Position numbers and translations under genes: made by a program. The notes beneath the pieces were generated by a model. That model worked only from the letters and a program-made list of their open reading frames with translations, was not told where the DNA came from and did no database searches. DNA of 64,000 nucleotides from Bifidobacterium sp. ESL0775 (GTDB lineage Bacteria > Actinomycetota > Actinomycetes > Actinomycetales > Bifidobacteriaceae), in the NCBI RefSeq assembly GCF_029395475.1, contig NZ_CP113917.1, positions 1,922,001 through 1,986,000 of the forward strand, in the 5' to 3' direction. Of the stretch, positions 25,723 through 35,788 are shown one piece after another. Positions within the stretch are counted from its first letter, which is position 1, and every line of letters begins with the position of its first letter.

Positions 25723-26706
25723 TCAGGCAAGAAAGTTTAGAAGAACAAACTCAACAACGAAAACGACAACACCAACCAGCAACAACTTCCACCATCGAGG
25801 TCCAGAATTATCTGTTGAGGCCGGTTTATCCACATCCTCGTATCGCGAGTTACCTCTTATTGCATCCTGGGCGGACGTATTCAACAATGTCGAAGACATT
25901 CCAGAATCAACAACCTGTGCGAAATTATCCTGTCTCGATTCCCGATCAGCTTTCGCGTTCTGCTTCTGAAAAGCTGACGACCGCTTCTCAGATTCAAAAA
26001 CTGACAATATTTCGGAAGGCTTAATATCATCAAAATCATAAAGTGTATTTGGCTTGGCACTACATATCCCGTCAGAATCAAATGACGCTAGTGGCGGGAA
26101 CTCAATAACCGGTATGGACCATCCGGTTGCCTTCACAGAATTATTCTGTTGCGCAGCAGATCCAAATCGTCCGACTTCCCTAACTTGCGCATTCGACACT
26201 TTGCTTTGAGCAATATCGTCTGCTCTGAATCGTTCGTGAGTCAAAGTTATTTTTTGACTGCTCTGAGTCTCCTGACGCGGACTCACATCAGTAGATTTGG
26301 CTGTAAAGTTATTAGCACTCAAAGCCTCATAACGCCGAATACTTGAATCTTCTGCGGTCTTTCCCGAATCAGGACGAATCGAAATAGGAAATAAAAACTT
26401 GCGTTCTTTACCAACATCAGAGGAAACAGATGACAAATCCCCTCTTACCTCTTTAGAAGCTAACGGAAACGAATAGAGAGAGGAGTCAGTATGTCTATCA
26501 GCGGGCCAATCTTGTGGCGAAACATTCACAGAGGTTCCCACGGACTCCGGTGAATCATGGTATCTGGAAACGATCGGAAAATTGACTACCAGCTCACGAC
26601 TCCGCTGTTCCCACCCACCATCATCCTCAGATGCGGAGGGAAAAAGGAATGAATCATTGTCTTCCGATTCCACAGAGTCTTCAATGCCTTTCCCCGAACT
26701 CGTCAT
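25723..26706 (-). CDS. Tail-anchored protein of unknown function in the EPS locus
   Basis: A 327-residue protein I do not recognise. Residues 1-300 are hydrophilic, Ser/Asp/Glu-rich and look disordered; the last 23 residues, after a WWK, form one membrane segment, so the bulk should face the cytoplasm. A short motif recurs five times: FLFPSAS (20-26), VNFPIVS (41-47), YSFPLAS (78-84), FLFPISI (104-110) and EFPPLAS (near 207). Several tyrosines stand in acidic context (RYHDSPES, LYDFDD, RYEDVD). The ATG at 26706 has AGGAAGG 9 nt upstream; the longer frame to 26790 looks non-coding. It lies immediately downstream of the BY-kinase gene on the same strand, so it may be an adaptor or substrate in EPS control. 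Confidence 0.7.
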   Translation of the reverse strand: MTSSGKGIEDSVESEDNDSFLFPSASEDDGGWEQRSRELVVNFPIVSRYHDSPESVGTSVNVSPQDWPADRHTDSSLYSFPLASKEVRGDLSSVSSDVGKERKFLFPISIRPDSGKTAEDSSIRRYEALSANNFTAKSTDVSPRQETQSSQKITLTHERFRADDIAQSKVSNAQVREVGRFGSAAQQNNSVKATGWSIPVIEFPPLASFDSDGICSAKPNTLYDFDDIKPSEILSVFESEKRSSAFQKQNAKADRESRQDNFAQVVDSGMSSTLLNTSAQDAIRGNSRYEDVDKPASTDNSGPRWWKLLLVGVVVFVVEFVLLNFLA

Positions 26707-26886
26707 ACGTTCAGCCCTTCCTTCGACTAATACCCACGTAGTTAAACCAACTTGAGAAGGATTCACTTGCATCCAACGTGAACAATACAAAACATGACCG
26801 ATTCAAAGTCCGGGGTATAGCCAAATAAATAAACATGGCTATGAAAAAGCCCATTCAATACTTTCGATCACACTTTGAAAGTGTCT

Positions 26887-28290
26887 CTATCTCTTATTGC
26901 CTTTCTTATGACTCGCAGTGCTATCGTCTGTATAGTAATAGTAATTCTTAGAGTCAATCTTTGCCTGATCGGCGAAATTGAGAACAAACCCAAGCAACGG
27001 CACTCCAGCAGTCTTCAGATTATCGACCGCCGACTGCAATTCCTTCTTTTCCGTGAGCTCTTTGCCAACAACCATGACAACGCCATTTGCCCACTGACCG
27101 AATACCGTTCCGTCATTCGAAACGGAAAGCGGTGCAGTGTCAATAATCACGTAATCATACTGCTTTCTTGCCTGCTTAACGAGCGCCTTCATCGTTTTCG
27201 AACCCAACAGAATGCTGGCGTTGCCAGGACGCTTACCCGCAGGGAAAATCTGAAGATTACTCTTCCAATATTCCTGCACCACATCCATAGGTGTAGCCTG
27301 GCCGGAAAGTACCGCCGAAAGACCAACATAGCCTTCGATATTAAGTCGATGGGCGACCGAGGGATGACGCAGATCCGCATCAATCAGCAACACTGTTTTG
27401 TCATCTTCTGCTAGCGCTGCGGCAAGGTTACAAGTCACCAACGTCTTACCCTCCGAAGGTCTTGATGAAGTAATGACAATCAACTTCCCATCCTCGGCGT
27501 TAGAATCCGGAGTTAGAAAACCAATATTGGAACGTATCCTACGGAAATCCTCAGCTTCAGCGCTGTTGGGGTTCGAAATGACGACCGGACGGCTACTCTT
27601 GAGCAAGTCCGTCTTTGGTACCATACCCAATGAAGAACCTTGCGTCACAGCATGGGCATCCTCGACACTTCCGACCTTGGTGTTTAGCACTTCTAGCAGC
27701 AACGCCAACAGCACAGCCGCAAAGATACCAATTAATAGTCCGGCTAACAAATATAATGGTTTATTAGGAGAGCTCGGCTTTTTAGGAGTTTGGGCCCTTT
27801 GCACGATGGAAAGATCTACCGGAGATTGTCCCTTCTGTCCACCATAGATACTATACATCACCTGTTTACGAAGACTCCCAGCGACGGCATTAGAAATCTT
27901 TGCCGCATCAGCTGAATCATGCGTTTGTACTGTGATATTAAGCATAAAGGTGCCGGCAGGATTAGTCGCAGTAACTTTACTTGACAAATCAGAAACACTC
28001 ATACCCAAATTAAGATCATCAATCACAGGCTGCAAAACCGCCGCAGTTTTTACCAATTGAGGATACGTCTTGATCTGTGTTGTAAGATAAGTAGCCCCGG
28101 AATTCATTTCACTTGAATTCAGAGCGGATACATCTTTACCTGAATATGAAGCAAATAACTCAGAAGTTGCTCGATATTGAGCAGGGACAAGAAAAGCGAA
28201 CGCCGCGGCTGCCGCTACGAATACAAAGCAAACGCACACAGCTGCCCACAGATGCTTACGAATAGCTGCTAACACATCAGCTATAGCCAT
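26887..28290 (-). CDS. EPS chain-length regulator fused to BY-kinase (Wzz-CapB type)
   Basis: Controls EPS assembly through tyrosine autophosphorylation. The 467-residue protein has a Wzz domain: two membrane segments (about 15-37 and 178-203) around an extracellular region, with a PNKPLYLLAG proline motif before the second. The cytoplasmic kinase follows: Walker A SSRPSEGKT near 280, Walker A' LLIDADLRHPS, Walker B VIIDTAP near 385. The C-terminal tyrosine cluster NYYYYTDD is the expected autophosphorylation site. GGGGGAG lies upstream of the ATG. The phosphatase at 35789 is its likely counterpart. Confidence 0.9.
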   Translation of the reverse strand: MAIADVLAAIRKHLWAAVCVCFVFVAAAAAFAFLVPAQYRATSELFASYSGKDVSALNSSEMNSGATYLTTQIKTYPQLVKTAAVLQPVIDDLNLGMSVSDLSSKVTATNPAGTFMLNITVQTHDSADAAKISNAVAGSLRKQVMYSIYGGQKGQSPVDLSIVQRAQTPKKPSSPNKPLYLLAGLLIGIFAAVLLALLLEVLNTKVGSVEDAHAVTQGSSLGMVPKTDLLKSSRPVVISNPNSAEAEDFRRIRSNIGFLTPDSNAEDGKLIVITSSRPSEGKTLVTCNLAAALAEDDKTVLLIDADLRHPSVAHRLNIEGYVGLSAVLSGQATPMDVVQEYWKSNLQIFPAGKRPGNASILLGSKTMKALVKQARKQYDYVIIDTAPLSVSNDGTVFGQWANGVVMVVGKELTEKKELQSAVDNLKTAGVPLLGFVLNFADQAKIDSKNYYYYTDDSTASHKKGNKR

Positions 28291-28434
28291 TAACCCTCAC
28301 TCCCCCAATATTCCAATACATTATTAGAAAAAACTAATCTAAATATTATTTATTATAACCAGCTACGTCTGACACAGATATAATAGAAATTAGACAATGC
28401 ATTTCAACTATATTGATATCCAAGATATATAACT

Positions 28435-29943
28435 TCATTTATTTTTGCGCAATAGCCGTCCCTTAATTTTTGAACGTTCGGATTTCGTAGCAATACAAAA
28501 CCATGCTGCCGTGACAAATAACGAAACATAGACAAAACCATCGAATAAAAAAGTAAGAACACTATTTACTGGAATTACAGCTGTGACAAACATACTGACA
28601 CTCAATACACCTGCACTAACCAGCAAAACTGGCACCATCTTTCTCCAGAAAAATCTCATGTTTAATCCAAGCCGAGAATTGTAGTACCAATTCATAAACA
28701 GCCCGGTACTTAACAATAAGCTCACCACATAGCCAACTACCGTGGCCCAACAACCATATTTCGGTATAAAAATGACAGAAATAGCAATATCTACTAAGGC
28801 AGCCGCGATATAAATCAGACTACGAGCCTTTTGTTTATTTTTCGCTCTTTGGATTGCCAGTCCTGTCGTCTGCGTTAAATCAAAAATCAGAGGTAATACC
28901 ATTATCAGAATCATCAAATACGCGTCATCAAATTCTGAGCCTGCCCATAATCGAATAAAAAAACGTCCAACAACGACAAACCCGCAATACAAAAAACAAA
29001 AAACTATAAGCTGGTATCTGCCGACACGGGCCATGAGCCGAGTCAATTCTTCATTATCGCTGCCTTCTGCAACCATCTTATTAATCTTAGGCACGAACAC
29101 ACTGGAAAGAGCTAAAGATAAAGGAGCGAAAAGGTTTCTAATTTGCTGCGCAACAGCAAAAATAGCCACTTGTGTTGAATTTCCCAATGCTCCCAATAAA
29201 AAATTAGGAGCATAATTATTCACGGCATCAAATAGTTGGTGTAAGAAAATCCAAAAACTAAAAACTGCCAAACTCTTGAATATCGAAAATCCGAATTTAC
29301 TGAAGCTAAATCTCATATCAAGCTTCCCAACTGCATATCGAATATTCATCCCTAACAATATCGTTGACATAAAGGCCTTCGCAAGAGCAACACCAATGGC
29401 ACCCATCCCAGTATAAAGTGCCAGTAACGCCAAAAAGGGAACAGCTATATTGGTTAATATTTGACGAGATTGTTGAAAAATGAACCGCTCATGCACGGTA
29501 ATATATGAATCGAAAACAGTACCCGGAAAAGATATGGCAACACTGTAAATCATAATTACGATCAATTTCTTACTAAGCGTACGCTCGTGATTTGTCAGGC
29601 CGCGCGAAAATAAAAAATCTACATTTCGAAGAAGAACCAATCCGCATAGTGTCGCCAATAATGCTATGCACAAAAAAATAATAAGATACATACCATTTAA
29701 TTGACGCACCCTGTCTTTTCTTTGATGAGCAACGTAATCCGAATAAAACTTCACGTATGCTGAATCAAAACCCATACTAAGAATAGTCAATGCCTGAATT
29801 ACCGAGTTTGTCATCTGGAATACCCCATAATCCGATTGCCCAAGCATACGAATCAATACAGGAGTATATAACAAATTTATTCCGGAGTTTATGACAATGT
29901 TTGCATACCCAAGTAGGGCTCCTCGGCTTCTTTCCACTGACAT
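28435..29943 (-). CDS. Polysaccharide flippase, Wzx-like (MATE/MVF superfamily)
   Basis: Moves the lipid-linked repeat unit across the membrane. A 502-residue, very hydrophobic protein with about 12-14 membrane segments; the opening GALLGYANIVINSGINLLYTPVLIRMLGQSDYG is typical of Wzx/PST exporters (parallel helices followed by GxxxYG). It is coded by AT-rich DNA, unlike the flanking housekeeping genes. The ATG at 29943 has only a weak GGGATGG upstream. It reads toward the BY-kinase gene 144 bp away. Confidence 0.87.
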   Translation of the reverse strand: MSVERSRGALLGYANIVINSGINLLYTPVLIRMLGQSDYGVFQMTNSVIQALTILSMGFDSAYVKFYSDYVAHQRKDRVRQLNGMYLIIFLCIALLATLCGLVLLRNVDFLFSRGLTNHERTLSKKLIVIMIYSVAISFPGTVFDSYITVHERFIFQQSRQILTNIAVPFLALLALYTGMGAIGVALAKAFMSTILLGMNIRYAVGKLDMRFSFSKFGFSIFKSLAVFSFWIFLHQLFDAVNNYAPNFLLGALGNSTQVAIFAVAQQIRNLFAPLSLALSSVFVPKINKMVAEGSDNEELTRLMARVGRYQLIVFCFLYCGFVVVGRFFIRLWAGSEFDDAYLMILIMVLPLIFDLTQTTGLAIQRAKNKQKARSLIYIAAALVDIAISVIFIPKYGCWATVVGYVVSLLLSTGLFMNWYYNSRLGLNMRFFWRKMVPVLLVSAGVLSVSMFVTAVIPVNSVLTFLFDGFVYVSLFVTAAWFCIATKSERSKIKGRLLRKNK

Positions 29944-30469
29944 TATCTAAACCATCCCACAACTATTTCTTCATTCTATTACCAATTGCCATTGTTTTAT
30001 TTAACAGTCCAAAGATAAAGTAATGTATTGTATTTTAGACATAATCTTACTTGTATCCGAACTATATTTTACCCACATGACATCTGCTGTGCATATATTC
30101 TATCCTATTCGTCAAAGCTCGAAAAACATCTTCTCGACCGCCTTTTCCCTATACACATTCAATGCAGTATGCAGTTGATATTCTCGGGTTGTTACGAAAT
30201 ATCCTTGCTAACAAAGCATTCTTTCACCTTTTGTGCTCAGCGAGACCTATATCAGCCTATGCAAAAGATGTGGGTCAAATTGTACAATGCTCCCACCAGC
30301 ATTCATATATCGACAAATACTTTTCATGAACGAGCACGCCCGATTTCTAAATCTCTCAGAGCACCTAGCTATTAATCGATCTTCCCCAGTCCGCATTCAT
30401 CACTGGATTCTCGTTGAATTATTCTCTAATATCCGACTTATCGTAAAATCCAAATCTTCATCTCTTTGC
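29944..30469. other. AT-rich gap inside the EPS locus without an intact gene
   Basis: This 526-bp stretch has no convincing reading frame on the minus strand, where all neighbours lie. A plus-strand frame of 115 codons (30028-30375) lacks an SD and looks like chance. In minus-strand translation I see short open runs broken by stops, so a decayed glycosyltransferase-like gene or transfer junction is possible, but I can name no family. Confidence 0.4.
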
Positions 30470-31639
30470 TTATTTTCCTATCCTTCTTACATGTATTATG
30501 CGACAATATTCGGCAAATTCTTTATAAAATGATCGTCTTCTTTCATTTAAGACATCAGCAGAATACTGTTTGGCATGCAAAAAATTCTTTTGCGCTTGTA
30601 ACGTCAAAAAAGTAGAATCAATCTGACGCAGCATATGCGCTATTTGTCGAGTATTTTTATTACGAAAAATACATTCAGGGGAAATTAATTCATTAATTCC
30701 TCCGACATCAGATCCAAGTGCCGGACATCCTCTACTTATTGCTTCTGCCAACGCTCGCGGCAACCCTTCAGTCTTACTCGGTTGAATGTAAAGGTCTAGA
30801 GAGTCCAGCCATTTAAAAACCTCATCATGAGGTAGCAGACCTATAAAATGGACTTGATCTTCAACATTATTTTCACGCGCAACTTTCTTTAGGAAATAAC
30901 CATCACCTGAACCAGCCAGTTCATAATCGACCCTTATCCCGGACTTCTTTAAAATGCCTAGCGCTTTAATCACATATTGCTGACCTTTGTATCGCATATC
31001 GACCTGCGCAAGAGTACCTATTCTGCTCACAGAACCAAAATGCCGTATCGCATCTAATCTATGATTTAATACATCATTTGCCGCTACCGGAATAATAACA
31101 TCTGAGCATCCGACCCAACGTCCTTTAGTTGGATATCGACTCTCTAAATACTTATCCGTTACGTATAAAACATAAGGAGCACGCTTGATTTCCCGTTTCG
31201 TAATTATTGTCATAAAAGGGGCAACTAGCTTCCCCAATACGCTGTAATTCCAAAACGAATACCATGGATCCGCTACAGACTCAACAAGATATGGTATTCC
31301 ATGCTTACGAGCAAAATGAATTGCGAATTCAGCTATTACGCTGTGTAACTTCACGATTAATGCATCTGCTCCAGCAATCGTCTGCTCCATTTCAGAGAGC
31401 ATAGCCGAGGAGGGTTTTAAAGATCCATTACGAGATACCGGTCTAATCGTTATCCGTTTTTCTGTAATTTCGGAAAGATTATGATCCGCTTTTTGCATAG
31501 GAACTGACCGACAAAACACTGTAACGGTATCAAAAAAATCTAAATATTTTCCTAAAACCTCATTTGACAAACCACCAGTAGTAAAATATCTCCCTTCATG
31601 AAACCGCAATTTATGATCATGAGCAAAAACCAATTTCAT
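30470..31639 (-). CDS. Glycosyltransferase family 4 protein
   Basis: Adds a sugar to the lipid-linked EPS unit at the inner membrane face. The 389-residue protein has a GT-B fold: an N-terminal acceptor half (TTGGLSNEVLGKYL) and a C-terminal nucleotide-sugar half with GTLAQVDMRYKGQQYVIKAL, LAGSGDGYFL, HFIGLLPHDEVFKWL and the retaining-enzyme E-x7-E motif in SKTEGLPRALAEAISRG. Acceptor and donor are unknown. AAGGATTAAT precedes the ATG. It lies 17 bp downstream of the pyruvyltransferase gene, so the two are translated from one transcript. Confidence 0.88.
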   Translation of the reverse strand: MKLVFAHDHKLRFHEGRYFTTGGLSNEVLGKYLDFFDTVTVFCRSVPMQKADHNLSEITEKRITIRPVSRNGSLKPSSAMLSEMEQTIAGADALIVKLHSVIAEFAIHFARKHGIPYLVESVADPWYSFWNYSVLGKLVAPFMTIITKREIKRAPYVLYVTDKYLESRYPTKGRWVGCSDVIIPVAANDVLNHRLDAIRHFGSVSRIGTLAQVDMRYKGQQYVIKALGILKKSGIRVDYELAGSGDGYFLKKVARENNVEDQVHFIGLLPHDEVFKWLDSLDLYIQPSKTEGLPRALAEAISRGCPALGSDVGGINELISPECIFRNKNTRQIAHMLRQIDSTFLTLQAQKNFLHAKQYSADVLNERRRSFYKEFAEYCRIIHVRRIGK

Positions 31640-31656
31640 TATTAATCCTTAAAAAA

Positions 31657-32952
31657 CTATTTTTTCAATAGATCTATTAAATCTGTCCGAAGCATCTTCA
31701 CCGAAGCATTGTAAACAGCAATTTTTTGTTTTACATCTATTGTATTGTCAACTAACTCAATAAATTTTTTAATTAACTCATTAGCTGTCACTTTAGATAT
31801 ATCTATAACATAACTATCAAGTGACATATCATGCATAATCCCTTGGGCCTTATTACCAACATAAGCAATTGCAATACTAGGCACACCAGAAGCTAATGAG
31901 AAAATAACTGAATGGAACCTTGTTCCTATCGTATAATCGCACATTGCATAAACAGCTTTAAGATCTTTACAATCGAAATTTTTATCCGAAATCAGCCGAT
32001 ATTCTTCTGGATCAAGCATCTTCATCACTTCTGACAAACACGCAAAATCATCTTCGTGCTCATTAACAGCTAATGTATGCACAACAAGTAAGGGTAAATA
32101 TCCATTTTCATATAACCAGCGAATAAAAATACCCATTTCTTGAACGTATTTTTTATAAGCAAGCTCAGGATTTTCAGCTCGAGGAAATCTATAAGGCCTC
32201 ATAGTTATAGCCACCAATTTTCGTTCTCCAGCAATTCCAAATCTTTCAAAGATGTCGGAACGTGTTAAATCCGATTTAGCGAGTGAAAAAGCCAAATCCG
32301 GGAAATTGGGACAATCTAAATTTAAATCCGTTTTTACCATTTTCTGCGAATATGTTTCACGTGTCGTCACTACTTGGCACTGACTCAATATCCGTTGTGC
32401 AATTCGTTTTACGAACGGACCCTTAAAGGGGCCAAAGGAATTCGGTAGAACAAATACTGGCTTGCCAAGTTTAATAGCAAACCGAAGAGGATACGTCCAA
32501 AAATACATACTATAAGTGGAGACAAAACCTCCCGAAGTTTGCAATAACCCACCACCTTTTAAAAAAATAGCATCTGCAGTTTCAAAAGTCTTTATTGATT
32601 CTTGTTTTTCAAGAGATAAGAATGGCATTAATGTATGCCGAAAAGCCGGTATTAAGATGAACAGGCTGAAAATAAAATCCCCCAAGGCAATAATGCCCCA
32701 CCGCAGCTTAAGGCCAAATGTATATTGAATATTCTTATTTTTTTTGTATTTTCTTGAAGGATGTTCCAGAATAGGCGTAATGATGCGTAAACCTTGTGAT
32801 CTACTTTGTTCTACTGGTTCATTTTTTTCAGCAGTAAGGTAATATTCACCTATATATCCTGCATCTTCCATAATTTTTTTAGTTTCCCACGCAAGGGCCT
32901 GGTCCCCTCTATTCAAATCAGAACAGCCAGGTACGATAATGAATTTCCCCAT
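31657..32952 (-). CDS. Polysaccharide pyruvyl transferase family protein
   Basis: Likely adds a pyruvate ketal from phosphoenolpyruvate to a sugar of the repeat unit, giving the polymer negative charge. The 431-residue protein has the family's opening GCSDLNRGDQALAWET, KGGGLLQTSGGF in the middle, VLPNSFGPFKGP, and the late GTRFHSVIFSLASGVPSIAIAY motif, the best marker of the WcaK/CsaB superfamily. AAGGAGAT precedes the ATG. It is in AT-rich DNA between the polymerase and a glycosyltransferase. Some family members do other chemistry, so pyruvylation is likely but not proven. Confidence 0.85.
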   Translation of the reverse strand: MGKFIIVPGCSDLNRGDQALAWETKKIMEDAGYIGEYYLTAEKNEPVEQSRSQGLRIITPILEHPSRKYKKNKNIQYTFGLKLRWGIIALGDFIFSLFILIPAFRHTLMPFLSLEKQESIKTFETADAIFLKGGGLLQTSGGFVSTYSMYFWTYPLRFAIKLGKPVFVLPNSFGPFKGPFVKRIAQRILSQCQVVTTRETYSQKMVKTDLNLDCPNFPDLAFSLAKSDLTRSDIFERFGIAGERKLVAITMRPYRFPRAENPELAYKKYVQEMGIFIRWLYENGYLPLLVVHTLAVNEHEDDFACLSEVMKMLDPEEYRLISDKNFDCKDLKAVYAMCDYTIGTRFHSVIFSLASGVPSIAIAYVGNKAQGIMHDMSLDSYVIDISKVTANELIKKFIELVDNTIDVKQKIAVYNASVKMLRTDLIDLLKK

Positions 32953-33006
32953 CTACAATCTCCTTACAGTCTCAACTTAAAACTCACAATTTAATATCTT
33001 TTACAA

Positions 33007-34335
33007 TCAGATTGTCTTACTTGATGAATTTAATAGCAATTCTCCATTTTTTTCAGAAATCTTTTTCTTATGCTTATTAAGCAATAAGGAAAGACAATAT
33101 ATAAACGGAACAAAAAACAATACACTGCTGAATACATAGCTTCTCCCATACCAAACAATCCTAGGTATCGAACAGAGCAAAACCAAGAACTCATATTTGA
33201 AGAATTTATTACCCGATCGCAAAAAAATAAAGAAGAAGAAGAAATCAAGCACACCTATTATTGGCAAAGATACCATGCCGAAGTCCATTATTGGTTCCGC
33301 CAGTAAAGGTTCACCACCCGGATTTGGATATAACCCGTTGATGATATCGGTGAATCCGGTCTTCTGCTTGAAGAATGGGATTGCGCTTAAAATATTGGTT
33401 ATTAAAATCTGACCATTAGTATGGCCTATAGAAAGACCATAATCAATTGATACATTAAATAAATATGCGACATCGGAAATCGTAGCGGTGGTCAACAAAT
33501 TAAGTAACAACTCTCGAATATCTGGAATTACATGATATATACGTATATAACCAACGCAACCCAACAATGCGACTAGCACAAAACCAAATAACAAAATTAC
33601 AAATTTTTTTAAAATTCCGTTATTGAATATTCCCTTTTTTTGCGTTGCCAGCCAATAGAAAATGAGGCCAGCAAAAATTCCTGCAATATCTGCACGTTCT
33701 CCATGCGACAAAAACCAGAAAATTACTAACAGATATGTCAATCTCACAGAATGGCTTTTCTTAAGGTACGGAAGGTTAAAGAGTAGAGCCACCACTGAAA
33801 GCTGATTCCAAGCCTTACCAGGAAGTAACATATCAAAGCGTTCGTCTGCAGACACTTGCCCAAAGCCCCTTGGAAAAGCCACAATTGCAAAAATCAAAGC
33901 TATGAAGTTTCTAATCCAAATAGTAAATTGCTCATCTTCTAAAAATGAAGAATTCCATAATACCTTTTCATGACCGGAAAAGTTAAATACGAAAGAAAGA
34001 ATCAAAAGAACACTGTCATATAGATATAAATTATTAATAACTTCCGATATATGTAATGTAACATGACTGATACTTAAAATTCCATACGAATGACCAGTGT
34101 AATATTGTATTAATATAGGGACCAATAATACATTTAGACAGATAATAAGTAAAGAGATAAGACTTGCTTTATTCACTGCGATGAGAATAAACACTATAAT
34201 TCCTATACCCAAAACCGCAAAAAATACACCCTTATCACTCACCGTTGTCAAAGAATACTCATTTACGATGAACAGAATGCTCAAAACAACCCACAAAAAA
34301 AGCATTAAAAAATCTGATGATTTTTTATAAATCAT
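33007..34335 (-). CDS. EPS polymerase, Wzy-like
   Basis: A 442-residue integral membrane protein with about 11-12 membrane segments and a long extracellular loop (coded near 33250-33450, with HTNGQILI and NPGGEPLLAEPIMDFG) typical of Wzy/O-antigen-polymerase-like proteins. Sequence in this family is poorly conserved, so the call rests on topology, length and position in the locus. I chose the ATG at 34335, 7 nt after GGGAG; the open frame continues 141 bp upstream into the neighbouring glycosyltransferase gene, but that part has no SD and would overlap by 61 bp. The coding DNA is AT-rich. Confidence 0.75.
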   Translation of the reverse strand: MIYKKSSDFLMLFLWVVLSILFIVNEYSLTTVSDKGVFFAVLGIGIIVFILIAVNKASLISLLIICLNVLLVPILIQYYTGHSYGILSISHVTLHISEVINNLYLYDSVLLILSFVFNFSGHEKVLWNSSFLEDEQFTIWIRNFIALIFAIVAFPRGFGQVSADERFDMLLPGKAWNQLSVVALLFNLPYLKKSHSVRLTYLLVIFWFLSHGERADIAGIFAGLIFYWLATQKKGIFNNGILKKFVILLFGFVLVALLGCVGYIRIYHVIPDIRELLLNLLTTATISDVAYLFNVSIDYGLSIGHTNGQILITNILSAIPFFKQKTGFTDIINGLYPNPGGEPLLAEPIMDFGMVSLPIIGVLDFFFFFIFLRSGNKFFKYEFLVLLCSIPRIVWYGRSYVFSSVLFFVPFIYCLSLLLNKHKKKISEKNGELLLNSSSKTI

Positions 34336-34415
34336 GAACATTCTCCCTGAAACAAGCTCTAACAAAATCAATAAGACAGCACAATCTAAGTTGACTATTT
34401 TTATAATGTCTGCCC

Positions 34416-35585
34416 TTATCGTGAATTGCGGAGGACAAGATCCGTGTTCCTTTTCTGAAACAAATCCCAGTACCATCGTTCTAAATCTAAAGCACTTTGT
34501 CGAAGATCATATCCAAACTTGAAAAATTCAGACAACACAATATCACCTCGAATATGCTCGGACGATTTATCACATATTTTCTGACATTCATTCGCCCATT
34601 GCTTTGACGAACAACTTAAATTCACTCGATCAACGAGTCGTGAAATAATCGTGGCCTCTTTGGAAACTTTTGTTGACATTACAACTGGTAGGTCAGCAAT
34701 CTGAGCTTCTATAGCAGTCAAAGGCAAACCTTCATAGTTCGAGGGAAACATCAAAATATCAAATGCTTGATAAAGCATATCCACATCATCCCTATGTCCA
34801 AGAATGCGTACTTTGTCATCGAGACACAGCGCCTCGATTTTCTGTTGAATCTGTCCACGCAATTCACCATCACCGACGAGAACGAGAAGAGCATCAGGAT
34901 GCATCCTTATAAATCGTGCAAAAACATCGATTGTGAATAACTGATTTTTTTGGAAACAAAATCTGCCGACTTGACCGATAACGAGCTGGTCATCTGCAAC
35001 ACCCAAGCTTCTTCGCATGTCTGCACGAACCAGTGGATCGAATTTATATTTGTCTAAATCTATGGCGTTCTTGATGATATGAATCCGTCCTTCACGGAAT
35101 GCTTTCTCGCCAAACAGCCATTTCGCTGAATCATCTGAACATGCTGCCAGATCCGTAGGAAATACTTTAGAGAAAGGCCGCAAGATATCCTTCGCGATAG
35201 TCTTCACGTGTTCTTTTGGATTGGCAGTACTATGGCTATGGGCAATGCGTACTTCGATACCAGCTTTTTTGGCAGCCGCCAACGGAAAAACGCTCAACGC
35301 ATTGATATTGGAATGCACGATATCTGGTTTTTCTTGACGGAACAGGCGTTCGCATGCCTGCATATACTGCGGTAGATGCTTGTAAGGAGGCACGACGAAC
35401 ACTCGGCCGCCAAGTGATTCAATCTCTTCACGCGGAACGAGTGTGGAGTCGGAATCAATGACAAAGTCGAACTGGACGCGACTACGGTCAATGAAACGAT
35501 AATGGTTCATGATGGTCGCTTCGACACCACCACCAACCATGTGCCCCATGACCTGCATCACCCGAATAGGCGACTTTGCCGACAT
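34416..35585 (-). CDS. Glycosyltransferase (GT4 family, EpsF-like)
   Basis: Builds the EPS repeat unit in the cytoplasm. A 389-residue GT-B enzyme: N-terminal VMQVMGHMVGGGVEATIMNHYR, then HSNINALSVFPLAAAKKAG, IAHSHST, and the donor half GQVGRFCFQKNQ, LVGDGELRGQI, ILGHRDDV and the nucleotide-sugar site PSNYEGLPLTAIEAQIADLPVV. This layout is that of EpsF/CapM-like galactosyl- or glucosyltransferases, but the sugar cannot be read from sequence. GGAGTA directly precedes the ATG. It reads into the Wzy gene 80 bp downstream. Confidence 0.88.
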   Translation of the reverse strand: MSAKSPIRVMQVMGHMVGGGVEATIMNHYRFIDRSRVQFDFVIDSDSTLVPREEIESLGGRVFVVPPYKHLPQYMQACERLFRQEKPDIVHSNINALSVFPLAAAKKAGIEVRIAHSHSTANPKEHVKTIAKDILRPFSKVFPTDLAACSDDSAKWLFGEKAFREGRIHIIKNAIDLDKYKFDPLVRADMRRSLGVADDQLVIGQVGRFCFQKNQLFTIDVFARFIRMHPDALLVLVGDGELRGQIQQKIEALCLDDKVRILGHRDDVDMLYQAFDILMFPSNYEGLPLTAIEAQIADLPVVMSTKVSKEATIISRLVDRVNLSCSSKQWANECQKICDKSSEHIRGDIVLSEFFKFGYDLRQSALDLERWYWDLFQKRNTDLVLRNSR

Positions 35586-35788
35586 TACTCCACAACTCCT
35601 ATGCTCTCTTGAATCTACTCTTTTAAATCACTCGAAGTTTCATTCCGCGATTACTTGGCCCACAAAATCAAACATCTGTGCAACACCACATTAGCGGATA
35701 ATGTGTATATCAAATGGCGGTAATCGTTTTAGAACTTCTATTCTTCCAGAATCTCTCTATAAGCACAGCTGTAAATGGATATACCTTA

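Noticed and set aside
30028-30375. A 115-codon plus-strand frame in the EPS gap
   Set aside because: No SD, on the opposite strand to all EPS neighbours, and no recognisable motif; most likely chance in AT-rich DNA.
33007-34476. The longest frame for the Wzy-like protein (start at 34476)
   Set aside because: It would overlap the glycosyltransferase gene by 61 bp, has no SD and its extra N terminus is not membrane-like; the ATG at 34335 has GGGAG at good spacing.
28300-35700. Insertion sequence or phage remnant as the cause of the AT-rich block
   Set aside because: No transposase, integrase or terminal inverted repeats are visible; the block contains only EPS genes.
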